NCBI RefSeq assembly: GCF_025857195.1
Contig: NZ_CP109787.1
Coordinates: 375,501-439,500, forward strand
Length of the DNA: 64,000 nt
Direction: 5' to 3'
Source: Leisingera thetidis
GTDB taxonomy: Bacteria > Pseudomonadota > Alphaproteobacteria > Rhodobacterales > Rhodobacteraceae
The position numbers and the translations under genes are program-made. The notes beneath the pieces were generated by a model. It did not search any database and had not been told where the DNA came from. It was given only the letters and a program-made list of their open reading frames with translations. This document shows, piece after piece, positions 25,631-34,022 of this stretch; position 1 is the first letter of the stretch, and every line of letters starts with the position of its first letter.

Positions 25631-27148
25631 TCAGTCGGCGTCGGCGGCGCCTGCGGCCCGCAGCCGGGCGCGCCGGGCGCGGTAGCTGGGCAGCACCACC
25701 AGCAGCACCGCCAGGGCCAGCAGGCCAACCGTCATCGGCCGCTCCAGCAGGAACCCCAGCCCGTCATACAGCTGCATCGACCGGGCGAAGTTGTTCTCCA
25801 GCATCGAGCCCAGGATGAAGCCGATCAGCAGCGGCGCCAGCGGGTAGTCGGCAAACCGCAGCACGGTGGCACAGATCCCCAGCCCCACCAGGATCAGCAG
25901 CTCCGTCGCGTTGTTCTGGCCGATGTAGGCTCCCATCAGGGTGAAGAACAGGATGAAGGGGATCAGGTAGGTGCGCGGCACCGCCAGCACCTTGGCGATA
26001 TAGGGGATCAGCGGCAGGTTCAGGATCAGCAGGATCAGGTTGCCGAGATACATCGAGATGATCACCGCCCAGAAGATCTGCGGCTCATCCACCATCAGCC
26101 GCGGCCCCGGCGAGACGTTGAGCGCAATCAGCGCCCCCAGCAGGATCGCGGTGGTGCCGGAGCCGGGAATGCCCAATGTCAGCAGCGGCACGAAGGAGCC
26201 GGTGCAGGCGGCGTTGTTGGCGCTTTCCGGCGCGGCGAGCCCCTTGACCGAGCCCTTGCCGAACTGCTCCTGCTCTGCCTTGCTGGCGATGTTGCGCTCC
26301 ACCGCATAGCCGAGGAAGGAGGCGATGGTGGCGCCGGCCCCCGGCAGCACGCCGATCAGGAAGCCCTGGACCGACTGGCGGCCGATCACCGGCGCGATCG
26401 CCCTGGCTTCCTCGCGGGTGATGCGCAGGTCCTTGATCTCGCCGCTGCCGCTGCCGGAATTGGACCGCGACGGGTCCAGTATCAGGTACATCGCCTCCGG
26501 CAGGGCAAACATCGCCATCGCCAGGGTGATGAAGCCGAAACCCGACTGCAGGTCCATGATGCCCATGGTGAACCGCGGCATGTTGAACAGCGCGCCTTCG
26601 CCCACCGTCGCCATGATGAGGCCCAGGAGGGTCATCAGCAGCGCCTTGCCCACCTGGCCGGATCCGGCAAAGGCGGCAATGGCAGACAGCCCCACCACCA
26701 TCAGCGCAAAGTATTCGGCAGAGTGGAACAGCAGCGCCACCGTGGCCAGCGCCGGGGCAAAGATCATCAGCAGGACCGCCCCGATGGTGCCGCCGCAGAA
26801 CGACGCGATGGCGGCCACCGTCAGCGCCTTGCCGGCCTTGCCCTGGCGGGCCATCGGGTAGCCGTCGAAACTGGTCGCTACGGTGGAGGCGACGCCGGGC
26901 GCGTTGATCAGGATCGAAGAGGTCGAGCCGCCGAAGATGGCGCCGTAGTAGACGCCCGCCAGCAGGATCAGCGCCGCGGAGGGGTCGCCGATCGAGATCG
27001 CCACCGGGATCATGATGGCGATGATCGACATCGGCCCCAGCCCCGGCAGCATGCCGATGAAGGTGCCGATCAGGCAGCCGCCGATGACCATCAGCAGATT
27101 GGTGAGGGAGAAGGCCGTTCCGAGGCCGATCAGGATGCCGTCCAGCAT
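25631..27148 (-). CDS. tctA: tripartite tricarboxylate transporter permease TctA
   Basis: A 505-residue large membrane subunit with about twelve hydrophobic segments. It carries the two conserved Gly/Pro-rich loops of TctA (GTFIGMLPGLGPMSIIAIM near the start and FLIGVLPGAGATIASFLGYA in the middle). It couples solute entry, usually citrate or other carboxylates, to an ion gradient, with TctB and the binding protein TctC. The start is two bases from the tctB stop. Substrate is not readable from sequence. Confidence 0.96.
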   Translation of the reverse strand: MLDGILIGLGTAFSLTNLLMVIGGCLIGTFIGMLPGLGPMSIIAIMIPVAISIGDPSAALILLAGVYYGAIFGGSTSSILINAPGVASTVATSFDGYPMARQGKAGKALTVAAIASFCGGTIGAVLLMIFAPALATVALLFHSAEYFALMVVGLSAIAAFAGSGQVGKALLMTLLGLIMATVGEGALFNMPRFTMGIMDLQSGFGFITLAMAMFALPEAMYLILDPSRSNSGSGSGEIKDLRITREEARAIAPVIGRQSVQGFLIGVLPGAGATIASFLGYAVERNIASKAEQEQFGKGSVKGLAAPESANNAACTGSFVPLLTLGIPGSGTTAILLGALIALNVSPGPRLMVDEPQIFWAVIISMYLGNLILLILNLPLIPYIAKVLAVPRTYLIPFILFFTLMGAYIGQNNATELLILVGLGICATVLRFADYPLAPLLIGFILGSMLENNFARSMQLYDGLGFLLERPMTVGLLALAVLLVVLPSYRARRARLRAAGAADAD

Positions 27149-27149
27149 G

Positions 27150-27644
27150 TCAGCCTCCGTTTGTCAGAAGTGCGGGCCAGGGGCTGAGGAAGATCCCCAG
27201 CACTTCCTGGACCAGATACCAGACCACCCCCGCGGCCAGCGCCGCGACGGGCAGCAGGATGTGCAGCTTGCGCTCGCCCAGAATGCAGGCGCCGGCGGCG
27301 AGAAAGCCGGCCGTGGCCGGCAGGAAGCCCGCGGGCCGCAGCAGCAGCGCATAGGCCGTCATCAGCGCCAGCAGCGCCAGCGCCTGGCCCAGCTTGTAGT
27401 CCGTCAGGCGGCGGTAGTTGATGTCCATCGGCTTGGGGTCCTCCGCGCCTTTCTCGAACCCGAGCAGCACGAACAGCGCCGCCAGCACCGCCATCACCGA
27501 CAGGATCTTGGGAAAGGTGCTGGGCCAGATCGGGTTGTGTTTCATGAAGGGGGGCAGGGCGGCGTCCATGGTAAAGAACGCCGCATAGCCATAGGCAAGG
27601 CAGATCATCAGGATGACCAGGGCAATCCATCTGTCGAGGGCCAT
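27150..27644 (-). CDS. tctB: tripartite tricarboxylate transporter small subunit TctB
   Basis: A 164-residue membrane protein with four hydrophobic segments, the size and topology of TctB. A strong GGAGGAG Shine-Dalgarno precedes ATG 27644. It lies between tctC (278-base gap filled with repeats and hairpins) and tctA. Confidence 0.9.
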   Translation of the reverse strand: MALDRWIALVILMICLAYGYAAFFTMDAALPPFMKHNPIWPSTFPKILSVMAVLAALFVLLGFEKGAEDPKPMDINYRRLTDYKLGQALALLALMTAYALLLRPAGFLPATAGFLAAGACILGERKLHILLPVAALAAGVVWYLVQEVLGIFLSPWPALLTNGG

Positions 27645-27678
27645 GTGCTCCTCCGGGTGTCTAGTGTGGTTTCAGTCG

Positions 27679-27746
27679 GGCCGGGGGCGCTGCCCCCGCC
27701 GCGCGCGGCGCGGCTCCCCCTGGGTATTTCCGGCAAGAAGAAAGGA
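27679..27746. repeat. rhodobacteral REP-like intergenic repeat
   Basis: Hairpin GGGGGC-GCT-GCCCCC (27683-27697), palindrome GCCGCGCGCGGC (27699-27710), then a GGGTATTTCCGGCAAGAAG tail (27721-27739). I recognise this arrangement, paired GC hairpins followed by a GTATTT...AAGAAGAA tail, from intergenic regions of many Rhodobacteraceae genomes; that recollection is not checked here. Only one copy is seen in the window. Confidence 0.55.
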
Positions 27747-27832
27747 TTTGCTGACCGCGTTCCGCGGCCCTTGCGGTGCGGCACAGGCTGGGGAGCCGAT
27801 GACCGCGCAAGGGGAAGGTTGTGCCTTGTCCG

Positions 27833-27903
27833 GGAAGGGAAGGCAGGCATCTTCCCTTCCTCTTGCCGGAACTGCCCCGGGAGCGCGAGGGCAGAGCCCT
27901 CGC
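27833..27903 (-). other. intercistronic hairpins downstream of tctC
   Basis: A perfect 10-bp hairpin GGAAGGGAAG / CTTCCCTTCC (27833-27842 and 27851-27860) and an 8-bp hairpin GCGAGGGC-AGA-GCCCTCGC (27885-27903) follow the tctC stop on the minus strand. Neither has a T-tract, so they are more likely mRNA-stabilising or partial-termination structures that favour binding-protein expression over tctBA. Confidence 0.55.
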
Positions 27904-27922
27904 ACGGCCGCGGGGTGCGGGA

Positions 27923-28906
27923 TCAGAGGAAGCCGAGTTTCTTCATCAGGTTGCCGATCACCTGCTCCTGGTCCTCCAGGAAGGCGCGAAAATCGTCGCC
28001 CGAATTATGGATGTTCACCCAGCCGTTGCGGCTGCGCACCTCTTCCCACTCCGGTGTGTCGTACATTTTCGCCAGCGCCTCCTGGTAGGCGGCCAGCTTG
28101 TCTTCGGGCAGGTCGGGGGCCGCAAAGAAGCCGCGCCAGTTGACGAATGTGGTGTCCAGCCCCTGCTCCTTCATGGTGGGGGCGTCCGGGTAGCTGTCCA
28201 CCCGCTCATCCGCGGTGACGCCGATGATCTTGATCTCGCCGGCATTGGCCAGGTCGATGGCTTCGGAAAACCCGGTGCTGAGCGCCGCGATCTCGCCCGA
28301 CAGCAGCGCCGCCATCGCCTTGCCGCCGGCGTCATAGGGGATGTATTTCACCGCCGTCGGGTCCTCGCCCGCGGCCTCCATCACCATCGCCGCGACCAGG
28401 TGGTCCATGCCGCCCGGAACCGAGCCGCCGCCCACCGCGGTGCCGCGCGGATCGGCCTTGTAGGCGTCCAGCAGATCCTGCATCGAGTTGATCGGGCTGT
28501 CCTTGCCGACCACGATGGCGGCATAGTCGCCGATGGTGCCGGCCACCAGCGTCAGGTCGCGGAAGTTCTGCGGGAACACCCCGGTCAGAGAGCGGATCAC
28601 GATCGGGGTGGAGTTCACCATCAGGGTGCCGTGCTGGCTGGCGGCGTTTTCGATCAGGTAGCCGATCGCCTTGCCGCCGCCGCCGCCGGACATGTTCTCA
28701 TAGGAGGTCTTGCCGACCAGCCCGGACCCGGTCAGCGCCTCGCCGGTGCCGCGGGCGGTGCCGTCCCAGCCGCCGCCTGCGCCGCCCGGAATCAGAAAGT
28801 GGATGCTGTCGACCACCTTCTCGGCGGCAAGGGCCGGTGCGCCAAGCGCCATGGCTGCCGCCACCGCCGCCGCCGCCGTCCGGCGCGTCAGGTTCCATTT
28901 ACTCAT
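27923..28906 (-). CDS. tctC: tripartite tricarboxylate transporter substrate-binding protein TctC (Bug family)
   Basis: A 327-residue periplasmic binding protein. The export signal (MSKWNLTRRTAAAAVAAAM ... ALA) contains Arg-Arg and could use Tat or Sec. The mature part opens with IHFLIPGGAGGGWDGTARG, a Bug-family solute loop (Gly-rich with Trp-Asp), and has the VGKDSPINSMQDLL and GTAVGGGSVPGG blocks. A GGGAGGAC Shine-Dalgarno precedes ATG 28906. It is divergent from tctD, which probably controls it. Confidence 0.95.
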   Translation of the reverse strand: MSKWNLTRRTAAAAVAAAMALGAPALAAEKVVDSIHFLIPGGAGGGWDGTARGTGEALTGSGLVGKTSYENMSGGGGGKAIGYLIENAASQHGTLMVNSTPIVIRSLTGVFPQNFRDLTLVAGTIGDYAAIVVGKDSPINSMQDLLDAYKADPRGTAVGGGSVPGGMDHLVAAMVMEAAGEDPTAVKYIPYDAGGKAMAALLSGEIAALSTGFSEAIDLANAGEIKIIGVTADERVDSYPDAPTMKEQGLDTTFVNWRGFFAAPDLPEDKLAAYQEALAKMYDTPEWEEVRSRNGWVNIHNSGDDFRAFLEDQEQVIGNLMKKLGFL

Positions 28907-28978
28907 CTTGTCCTCCCATTTGACAAATCGCGGTTCCGCCGCTCATGACTGGAAAAGAGCACAGCAAGCTGACACGGA

Positions 28979-29010
28979 CCTGTCACGGGCCTGTCACGGG
29001 CCTGTCATGA
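28979..29010. promoter_or_regulatory. triple 11-bp direct repeat, likely TctD binding site
   Basis: CCTGTCACGGG (28979-28989), CCTGTCACGGG (28990-29000) and CCTGTCATGAA (29001-29011) run head to tail at 11-bp spacing between the divergent tctC and tctD genes. OmpR-type regulators bind direct repeats at about one helical turn, so this is a good candidate for the TctD box. It sits 73-104 bases from the tctC start. Confidence 0.65.
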
Positions 29011-29034
29011 ACCGCCTGGAAAGGATCCGCGGCC

Positions 29035-29700
29035 ATGCGCTTTCTTCTGGTTGAGGACAACGAGGGACTGGCGAACGCCATCCTGGACCGGCTGCGGCTG
29101 GACGGGCATGTCGTGGATCATGCGCCGGATGCAGCGACCGCGGCAGCGTTTTCCGGCACCACGGATTACGATTTGATTCTGCTGGATATTATGCTGCCGG
29201 ACGGGGACGGGCGCAGTTTCCTCAAGACCCACCGGGAGAATGCGAAGGAGACCCCGGTCATCGTCCTGACGGCGCGTTCGGAAGTGTCGGACAGGGTCGG
29301 GATGCTGGACCTTGGCGCCGATGATTACATCACCAAGCCGTTCGATTTTTCCGAGCTGGAGGCGCGCTGCCGGGCGGTGCTGCGGCGCCGCGGCGGCGGC
29401 AGTTCCAACGTGCGGCGATTCGGAAACCTGCAGTTCGACCCGATGGCGGGCACTGTTTCCTCCGGCGGCCGGACCATCACCCTGCGCAACCGGGAACTGC
29501 GGCTGCTGGAGGTGTTTTTGAACGCGCCCGGGCAGATTTTTCCCAAGGCCAAGCTGGTCGACAGGCTGTTTTCCTATGACGAGGAGGTGTCAGAAAACGC
29601 CATCGAGGTCTATGTCGCCCGGCTGCGCAAGCATCTGGCCGGGTCCGGGGTGGAGATCACCACCGTGCGCGGTCTTGGCTACCGGCTGAGCCTGGAATGA
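29035..29700 (+). CDS. tctD: TctD-like OmpR-family response regulator
   Basis: A 221-residue regulator: receiver domain (LLVEDNEGL, phosphoacceptor Asp51 in LILLDIMLPDGDG, Lys in DDYITKPFDFSELEAR) and C-terminal winged helix (RNRELRLLEVFLNAPGQ, VYVARLRKHLAGSGVEITT, VRGLGYRL). It sits divergent from tctCBA and four bases overlapping tctE, the classic tctDE-tctCBA arrangement in which the pair induces tricarboxylate uptake. Confidence 0.93.
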   Translation: MRFLLVEDNEGLANAILDRLRLDGHVVDHAPDAATAAAFSGTTDYDLILLDIMLPDGDGRSFLKTHRENAKETPVIVLTARSEVSDRVGMLDLGADDYITKPFDFSELEARCRAVLRRRGGGSSNVRRFGNLQFDPMAGTVSSGGRTITLRNRELRLLEVFLNAPGQIFPKAKLVDRLFSYDEEVSENAIEVYVARLRKHLAGSGVEITTVRGLGYRLSLE

Positions 29701-31082
29701 CAGCCGCCGTCAATGTCAGCGGCTCGATCCGCCGCCGCCTGCTGCTGCAGCTGGTGGGCAGTGCCGCGCTGCTGGCGGCGCTGCTGTTCTTTGCGGTGCT
29801 GGGATTTGTCCGCACTGTCGCCGAGGAAAGCCATGACCGGATCCTGCTGGCCTCGGCGGCCTCGATCCTGGAGTCGGTGTCGGTGCAGTCGGGAGAGCTC
29901 ACCGCCGACATTCCCTATGCCGCCCTGTCGATGCTGGGCAATGTGAGCGACGACCGGGTGTTCTACCGCGTCGCCAGCCCTGACGGGGTCATTACCGGCT
30001 ATCCGGACCTCGCGGCGGGCGCAGAGCCCGCCCGGCCGGGCCAGCCGGTGTTCGAAACCGGCAGCTACAGGGATGAAAGCATCCGGACGGTGACCCTGTC
30101 GCGCCGCCTGTCGGTCCGCGGCGCGCCGGTGGCGGTGCAGGTGTCGGTCGCGCAGACACGCTCCGGCCAGGAGGCGCAGCTGCGGCAGCTGTTCCGCTCG
30201 GCGCTGTATCTCGGCCTCGGGTTCTTTGTGCTGGCCACCGGCCTTGCGGTCTGGTCGGCGCAATCCAGCATCACGCCGCTGCGGTCCCTGACCGAGGCGA
30301 TCTCGCGGCGCGGCCCCAAGGATCTGCGCCCGGTGACCCGCCCGGTCCCGGCCGAGATGTCGCCGCTGGTGTCCTCGCTCAACAGTTTCATCAGCCGCCT
30401 GCAGGCCTCGCTGGCCCGCTCCGAGGATTTCATCGCCGAAGCCGCGCACCGGGTGCGCACGCCGCTGGCGACGGTGCGCACCCAGGCCGAGGTCACCCTG
30501 ATGCGGGTGGACAAGGAGATCAACCGGGCCAGCCTGCGGGAAATGATCCGGGCGATCGACGAAAGCTCGCGCGCGGCCGGGCAGCTGCTGGACCACGCCA
30601 TGGTGTCGTTCCGCACCGACAGCCTGGAACGGCAGGAGGTCGACCTGACGGAGCTGGCCCGCGATCTGGCCGAGCGGCTGCAGCCGGTGGCGGAGCTGAA
30701 GGATATCACCCTGCATTTCCACGGCGGCGGGCAGGTGCGCACGCTGGGCGATGCAATCCTGCTGCAGAACGCGGTGCGCAACATTCTGGACAATGCGATC
30801 AAGTATTCCGGCCACGACAGCGCGGTCTGGGTCCGCACCCTCTGCGCCGGCGGACGGGCCTGCATCGCGGTCGAGGACCGGGCCGGCGGGTTCGGCGGCG
30901 AGGATACCGAGGCGCTGACCCGGCGCTTTGTCCGCGGCGCCAATGCCAGGGACACCATCGGCTCGGGGCTGGGGCTGACCATTGCCCGCGAGGTGGCCGA
31001 AGCCCACGGCGGCACTCTGAACATTGAAAACAGCCAGACAGGAGCAGGCGCATGCGTCACGCTGTGTTTTCCGTTGCCCTGA
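29697..31082 (+). CDS. tctE: TctE-like sensor histidine kinase
   Basis: A 461-residue membrane sensor. Two transmembrane segments (about 16-38 and 167-188) flank a periplasmic domain of about 125 residues, followed by a HAMP-like linker, the dimerisation box with His251 (AEAAHRVRTPLATVRTQAE), N box (NAVRNILDNAIKYS) and G boxes (DRAGGFGGED, GSGLGLTIAREVAEAHGG). The H-box has HRVRTPL rather than HELRTPL, as in TctE-type kinases. Its last 31 bases overlap the start of the next gene. Confidence 0.92.
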   Translation: MTAAVNVSGSIRRRLLLQLVGSAALLAALLFFAVLGFVRTVAEESHDRILLASAASILESVSVQSGELTADIPYAALSMLGNVSDDRVFYRVASPDGVITGYPDLAAGAEPARPGQPVFETGSYRDESIRTVTLSRRLSVRGAPVAVQVSVAQTRSGQEAQLRQLFRSALYLGLGFFVLATGLAVWSAQSSITPLRSLTEAISRRGPKDLRPVTRPVPAEMSPLVSSLNSFISRLQASLARSEDFIAEAAHRVRTPLATVRTQAEVTLMRVDKEINRASLREMIRAIDESSRAAGQLLDHAMVSFRTDSLERQEVDLTELARDLAERLQPVAELKDITLHFHGGGQVRTLGDAILLQNAVRNILDNAIKYSGHDSAVWVRTLCAGGRACIAVEDRAGGFGGEDTEALTRRFVRGANARDTIGSGLGLTIAREVAEAHGGTLNIENSQTGAGACVTLCFPLP

Positions 31083-32083
31083 CCATCCTCGCCTTTGCGG
31101 CGGCTGCCGCCGCGGGGTTCGAGGTGGAGGAAAGGCGCTGGATCGGGCCGCAGGACGGCACGCCGCTGCGGGTGATCTCGAGCACCGACACCGCGATCCT
31201 GGCGCCGCTGATCGAAAGCTTTCTGCAGAAGCATCCGGGCGCGGCGGTGGATTACACGGTCGCCAACAGCAGCGAGGTGATGAAGGCGGTGCTGGAAGGC
31301 GAGCACCGGTTCGACGTCGCGCTGTCCTCGGCGATGGACCTGCAGACCAAGCTGGCCAATGACGGATACACCCGGCCGCATCAGTCCGCGGCAACCGCGC
31401 TGGTGCCGGACTGGGGCGAGTGGCGCGGCCATGTGTTCGCCTTTTCGCTGGAGCCTGCTTCCATCGTGGTGTCTGCCGCCGGGCTTGGCGGCTCCGGCGC
31501 GCGCACCCGCCAGGACCTGATCGCGCTGCTGCGGGCAGAGCCGGAGCGGTTCCGCGGCAAGGTGGGCACTTATGACGTGTCGCTCAGCGGTCTGGGGTAT
31601 CTGTTTGCCACCCAGGATGCGCGCACATCGGAAACCTACTGGCGGCTGATGGAGGTCATCGGCAGCCTGGAGCCGCGGCTCTACTGCTGTTCGGCCAGCA
31701 TGATCGAGAGCGTGGCCTCGGGCGAATTGCTGGTGGCCTACAACGTGCTTGGCAGCTACGCGCGGGCGCGGCAGGACCTGGCGGACAGGATCGTTGTGAT
31801 CGACCCCGAAGACTATACCCACCTGATGATGCGCACCGCGGTGCTGCTGAAGGGCGGGACGCAGCCGGATCTGGCCGGCGCCTTTGCCGACCACCTGATC
31901 GCCGCCGCCTGGTCGCAGCCCCCGGCGGCAGGCTACCCGTTCCGCCCGCCCGCGGCCCGGCAGGCGGACAGCGCCAGCCCGAAACGGCCGATCCAGCTGG
32001 GGCCGGGGCTGCTGGTCTACCTCGATGCGGAAAAGCGCAGGCGCTTCATGTCGGAATGGTTCAGCGCGGTGCGCAAGCCGTGA
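31052..32083 (+). CDS. periplasmic ABC-type substrate-binding protein linked to tctDE
   Basis: A 343-residue exported protein with signal peptide (MRHAVFSVALTILAFAAAAAA) and a type II binding-protein fold related to iron/sulfate/molybdate binders (LRVISSTDTAILAPLIESF; FDVALSSAMDLQTKLAND; GELLVAYNVLGSYARARQD). It overlaps tctE by 31 bases and has its own AGGAG Shine-Dalgarno. No ABC permease or ATPase gene follows, so it probably works as a sensory partner of the kinase or with another Tct-type system. A Cys-Cys pair (RLYCCSAS) is notable in a periplasmic protein. Confidence 0.82.
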   Translation: MRHAVFSVALTILAFAAAAAAGFEVEERRWIGPQDGTPLRVISSTDTAILAPLIESFLQKHPGAAVDYTVANSSEVMKAVLEGEHRFDVALSSAMDLQTKLANDGYTRPHQSAATALVPDWGEWRGHVFAFSLEPASIVVSAAGLGGSGARTRQDLIALLRAEPERFRGKVGTYDVSLSGLGYLFATQDARTSETYWRLMEVIGSLEPRLYCCSASMIESVASGELLVAYNVLGSYARARQDLADRIVVIDPEDYTHLMMRTAVLLKGGTQPDLAGAFADHLIAAAWSQPPAAGYPFRPPAARQADSASPKRPIQLGPGLLVYLDAEKRRRFMSEWFSAVRKP

Positions 32084-32624
32084 TGCGGCGTCCCGGCGCG
32101 CCTGCGCATCTGCAACAGGGGCAGCGCCGGGACACCACTCCGCTGTGCCCGCGACCGGACCGCCGGTCTTCTCGCCGATCATGCTGGCCGGACGGAATGC
32201 ACCAGCCGTTTCCGGTGCGAAACGTCCCGATGAAGGGACTGCAGGGGACGGTGAAGGGGCCACGGGCAGACTGAACCGCAGATCGCGGCGGGATCTGTTC
32301 CGAATTGCAGGCATCTACGGGATGTGCCCGGCCCTGCTGACGGCGCAGCCTATCTGAACGCGCTGGACTGCGCCCGCATGTGCACCGGCCGCGCCTCGCA
32401 GGACCATTTCCCTTGTCCGCCAGAGCCGGAAAACCCTGCGCGGCCCGCTGGAGACACGCCACGGGATCTCTCTGCCGCGTCCGGCGTCACCGGTGTTCCG
32501 TATTGCCGCCGGCTTCGCTATACCGTCCCTTACCTTGCAGCCCTGACCGGGGTCTCGGTGCTGGTCTATCCGGTGCCCGATTCCGCGCTGGTGCTGCGGC
32601 CCAGCAAGCAGGGATGACGCGGCG
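32084..32624. other. 541-base stretch without a clear gene
   Basis: No frame has a recognisable product. The best rightward frame (about 32324-32617) is Pro/Arg-rich for most of its length; only its last 30 codons (TVPYLAALTGVSVLVYPVPD) read like protein, and it stops eight bases before the IclR start. It could be a relic of a lost gene or simply the iclR leader. No riboswitch consensus was recognised. Confidence 0.4.
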
Positions 32625-33398
32625 ATGGCAGCGGATGCGCCGGACAAGAAAGAGGGGCAGATCCCCACCAACCTGCGCCTTCTGGTGCTGCTGGAGGAGG
32701 TCGCCCGCCGCGGCGTGGCGGTGAAGCCGGCCGAGATGATCGAGGCGATGGGCCTGCCCAAGCCCACCGTGCACCGGCTGATGCAAACCGCTGAGGCCGA
32801 GGGCTTCCTGCAGCGCGACCTCGACGGGCGGGCCTACGGGGCCGGCCCCCGCCTGCGCCAGCTGGCGCTCAGCATCGTGTCGTCCGAGCATCTGCGCACC
32901 GCCCGTCTCAGCATTCTCAAAAGCGTGGCCGAGGAACTGGGCGAGACCTGCAACCTCGCCATCCCCGACCGCGAGGGGATGATCTATCTCGACCGGGTGG
33001 AAACCAAATGGCCGCTGCGCATCCAGCTGCCGATCGGCAGCCAGGTGCCTTTCCATTGCACTGCCAGCGGCAAGATGTATCTGTCCTCCCTGAAGCCCAG
33101 CGTGCTGGAGGCGGTGCTGCGTGCCTGCCCGCTTGAGGCGGCAACCCGGCAGACCTGCACCGACCCCGATGCGCTGGCCGGTGAACTGAAGACCATCCGC
33201 GACCGCGGCTATTCCACCGACGATGAGGAATTCATCGCCGGCATGGTGGCGGTGGCTGTTCCGGTGCGGGACGCCCGCAACCGCCTGATGGCAACGCTGT
33301 CCATTCATGCGCCCGTGCAGCGCCGCAGCCTGCAGGACCTGACGGCATTCCTGCCGTCTTTGCAAAAGGCCGCCAAGGAGCTGGCGGAACTGGCCTGA
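32625..33398 (+). CDS. IclR-family transcriptional regulator
   Basis: A 257-residue regulator: N-terminal winged helix (NLRLLVLLEEVARRGVAVKP, MGLPKPTVHRLMQTAEAEGF) and C-terminal effector domain (ELGETCNLAIPDREGMIYLDRV, IGSQVPFHCTASGKMYLSSL, DDEEFIAGMVAVAVPVRD). IclR proteins usually control catabolic genes next to them, but its neighbours (tctE-linked binding protein on the left, DUF805 gene on the right) do not show an obvious target. Effector unknown. Confidence 0.92.
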   Translation: MAADAPDKKEGQIPTNLRLLVLLEEVARRGVAVKPAEMIEAMGLPKPTVHRLMQTAEAEGFLQRDLDGRAYGAGPRLRQLALSIVSSEHLRTARLSILKSVAEELGETCNLAIPDREGMIYLDRVETKWPLRIQLPIGSQVPFHCTASGKMYLSSLKPSVLEAVLRACPLEAATRQTCTDPDALAGELKTIRDRGYSTDDEEFIAGMVAVAVPVRDARNRLMATLSIHAPVQRRSLQDLTAFLPSLQKAAKELAELA

Positions 33399-33566
33399 TC
33401 AGCTTGTCCTGCCCGGCCGGGGCCGGCGGCCGGGCCGCATCTGTTTCGCTTTGAGCACACCCGCCTGTCAAACTGGCCTCACTCTCCGGTTGCGGTTCCG
33501 CGTCAGTTGCACGCTGGCGGGTTTCTTCCTAGAACGTTGGAAGTTTTTCCGAAAAGGGTTTTTGAT

Positions 33567-34016
33567 ATGGGATTTGGTGAAGCGGTCCGCACCGTGTTCA
33601 AGAAAAAATATGCCACATTCTCGGGACGGGCGTCCCGGTCTGAGTACTGGTTTTCCTTTTTGTTTGTGATGCTTGTCGAATGTGTATTATTTGGTGTCGT
33701 GGTTGCATTTGGAGCGATGGCCTATACCACAACCGGTGAGCTTTCGGGCGCAGCCGCAGGTGCCGTCGGCGTGCTGATCGTTTTCTTTCTAGCAGCTATT
33801 ATTCCAATGATTTCGGTCACGATCCGCCGTCTGCATGATCGCAATATGTCGGGCTGGTGGTATCTTGGCTTTGTAGTTGTAGGCATGGTGCCCTACGTCG
33901 GGATCATTGTTTCCATCGCATTTCTGGTCATTTTTGCCCTCAAGGGCACCGACGGCGACAACCGCTTTGGCCCGGACCCGTTGCGGGGCAGCGCCAGCGC
34001 CGAAGTTTTTGCCTGA
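33567..34016 (+). CDS. DUF805 membrane protein
   Basis: A 149-residue inner-membrane protein of the DUF805 family. The N-terminal signature (FKKKYATFSGRASRSEYWFS), three to four hydrophobic segments, and the family block TIRRLHDRNMSGWWYLG followed by LKGTDGDNRFGPDP are all present. Start ATG 33567 has AAAAGGG upstream. Function unknown. Its base composition is more AT-rich than its neighbours, which may mean more recent arrival or constraint from membrane codons. It lies six bases before the DUF4129-like gene. Confidence 0.9.
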   Translation: MGFGEAVRTVFKKKYATFSGRASRSEYWFSFLFVMLVECVLFGVVVAFGAMAYTTTGELSGAAAGAVGVLIVFFLAAIIPMISVTIRRLHDRNMSGWWYLGFVVVGMVPYVGIIVSIAFLVIFALKGTDGDNRFGPDPLRGSASAEVFA

Positions 34017-34022
34017 CCGCCG

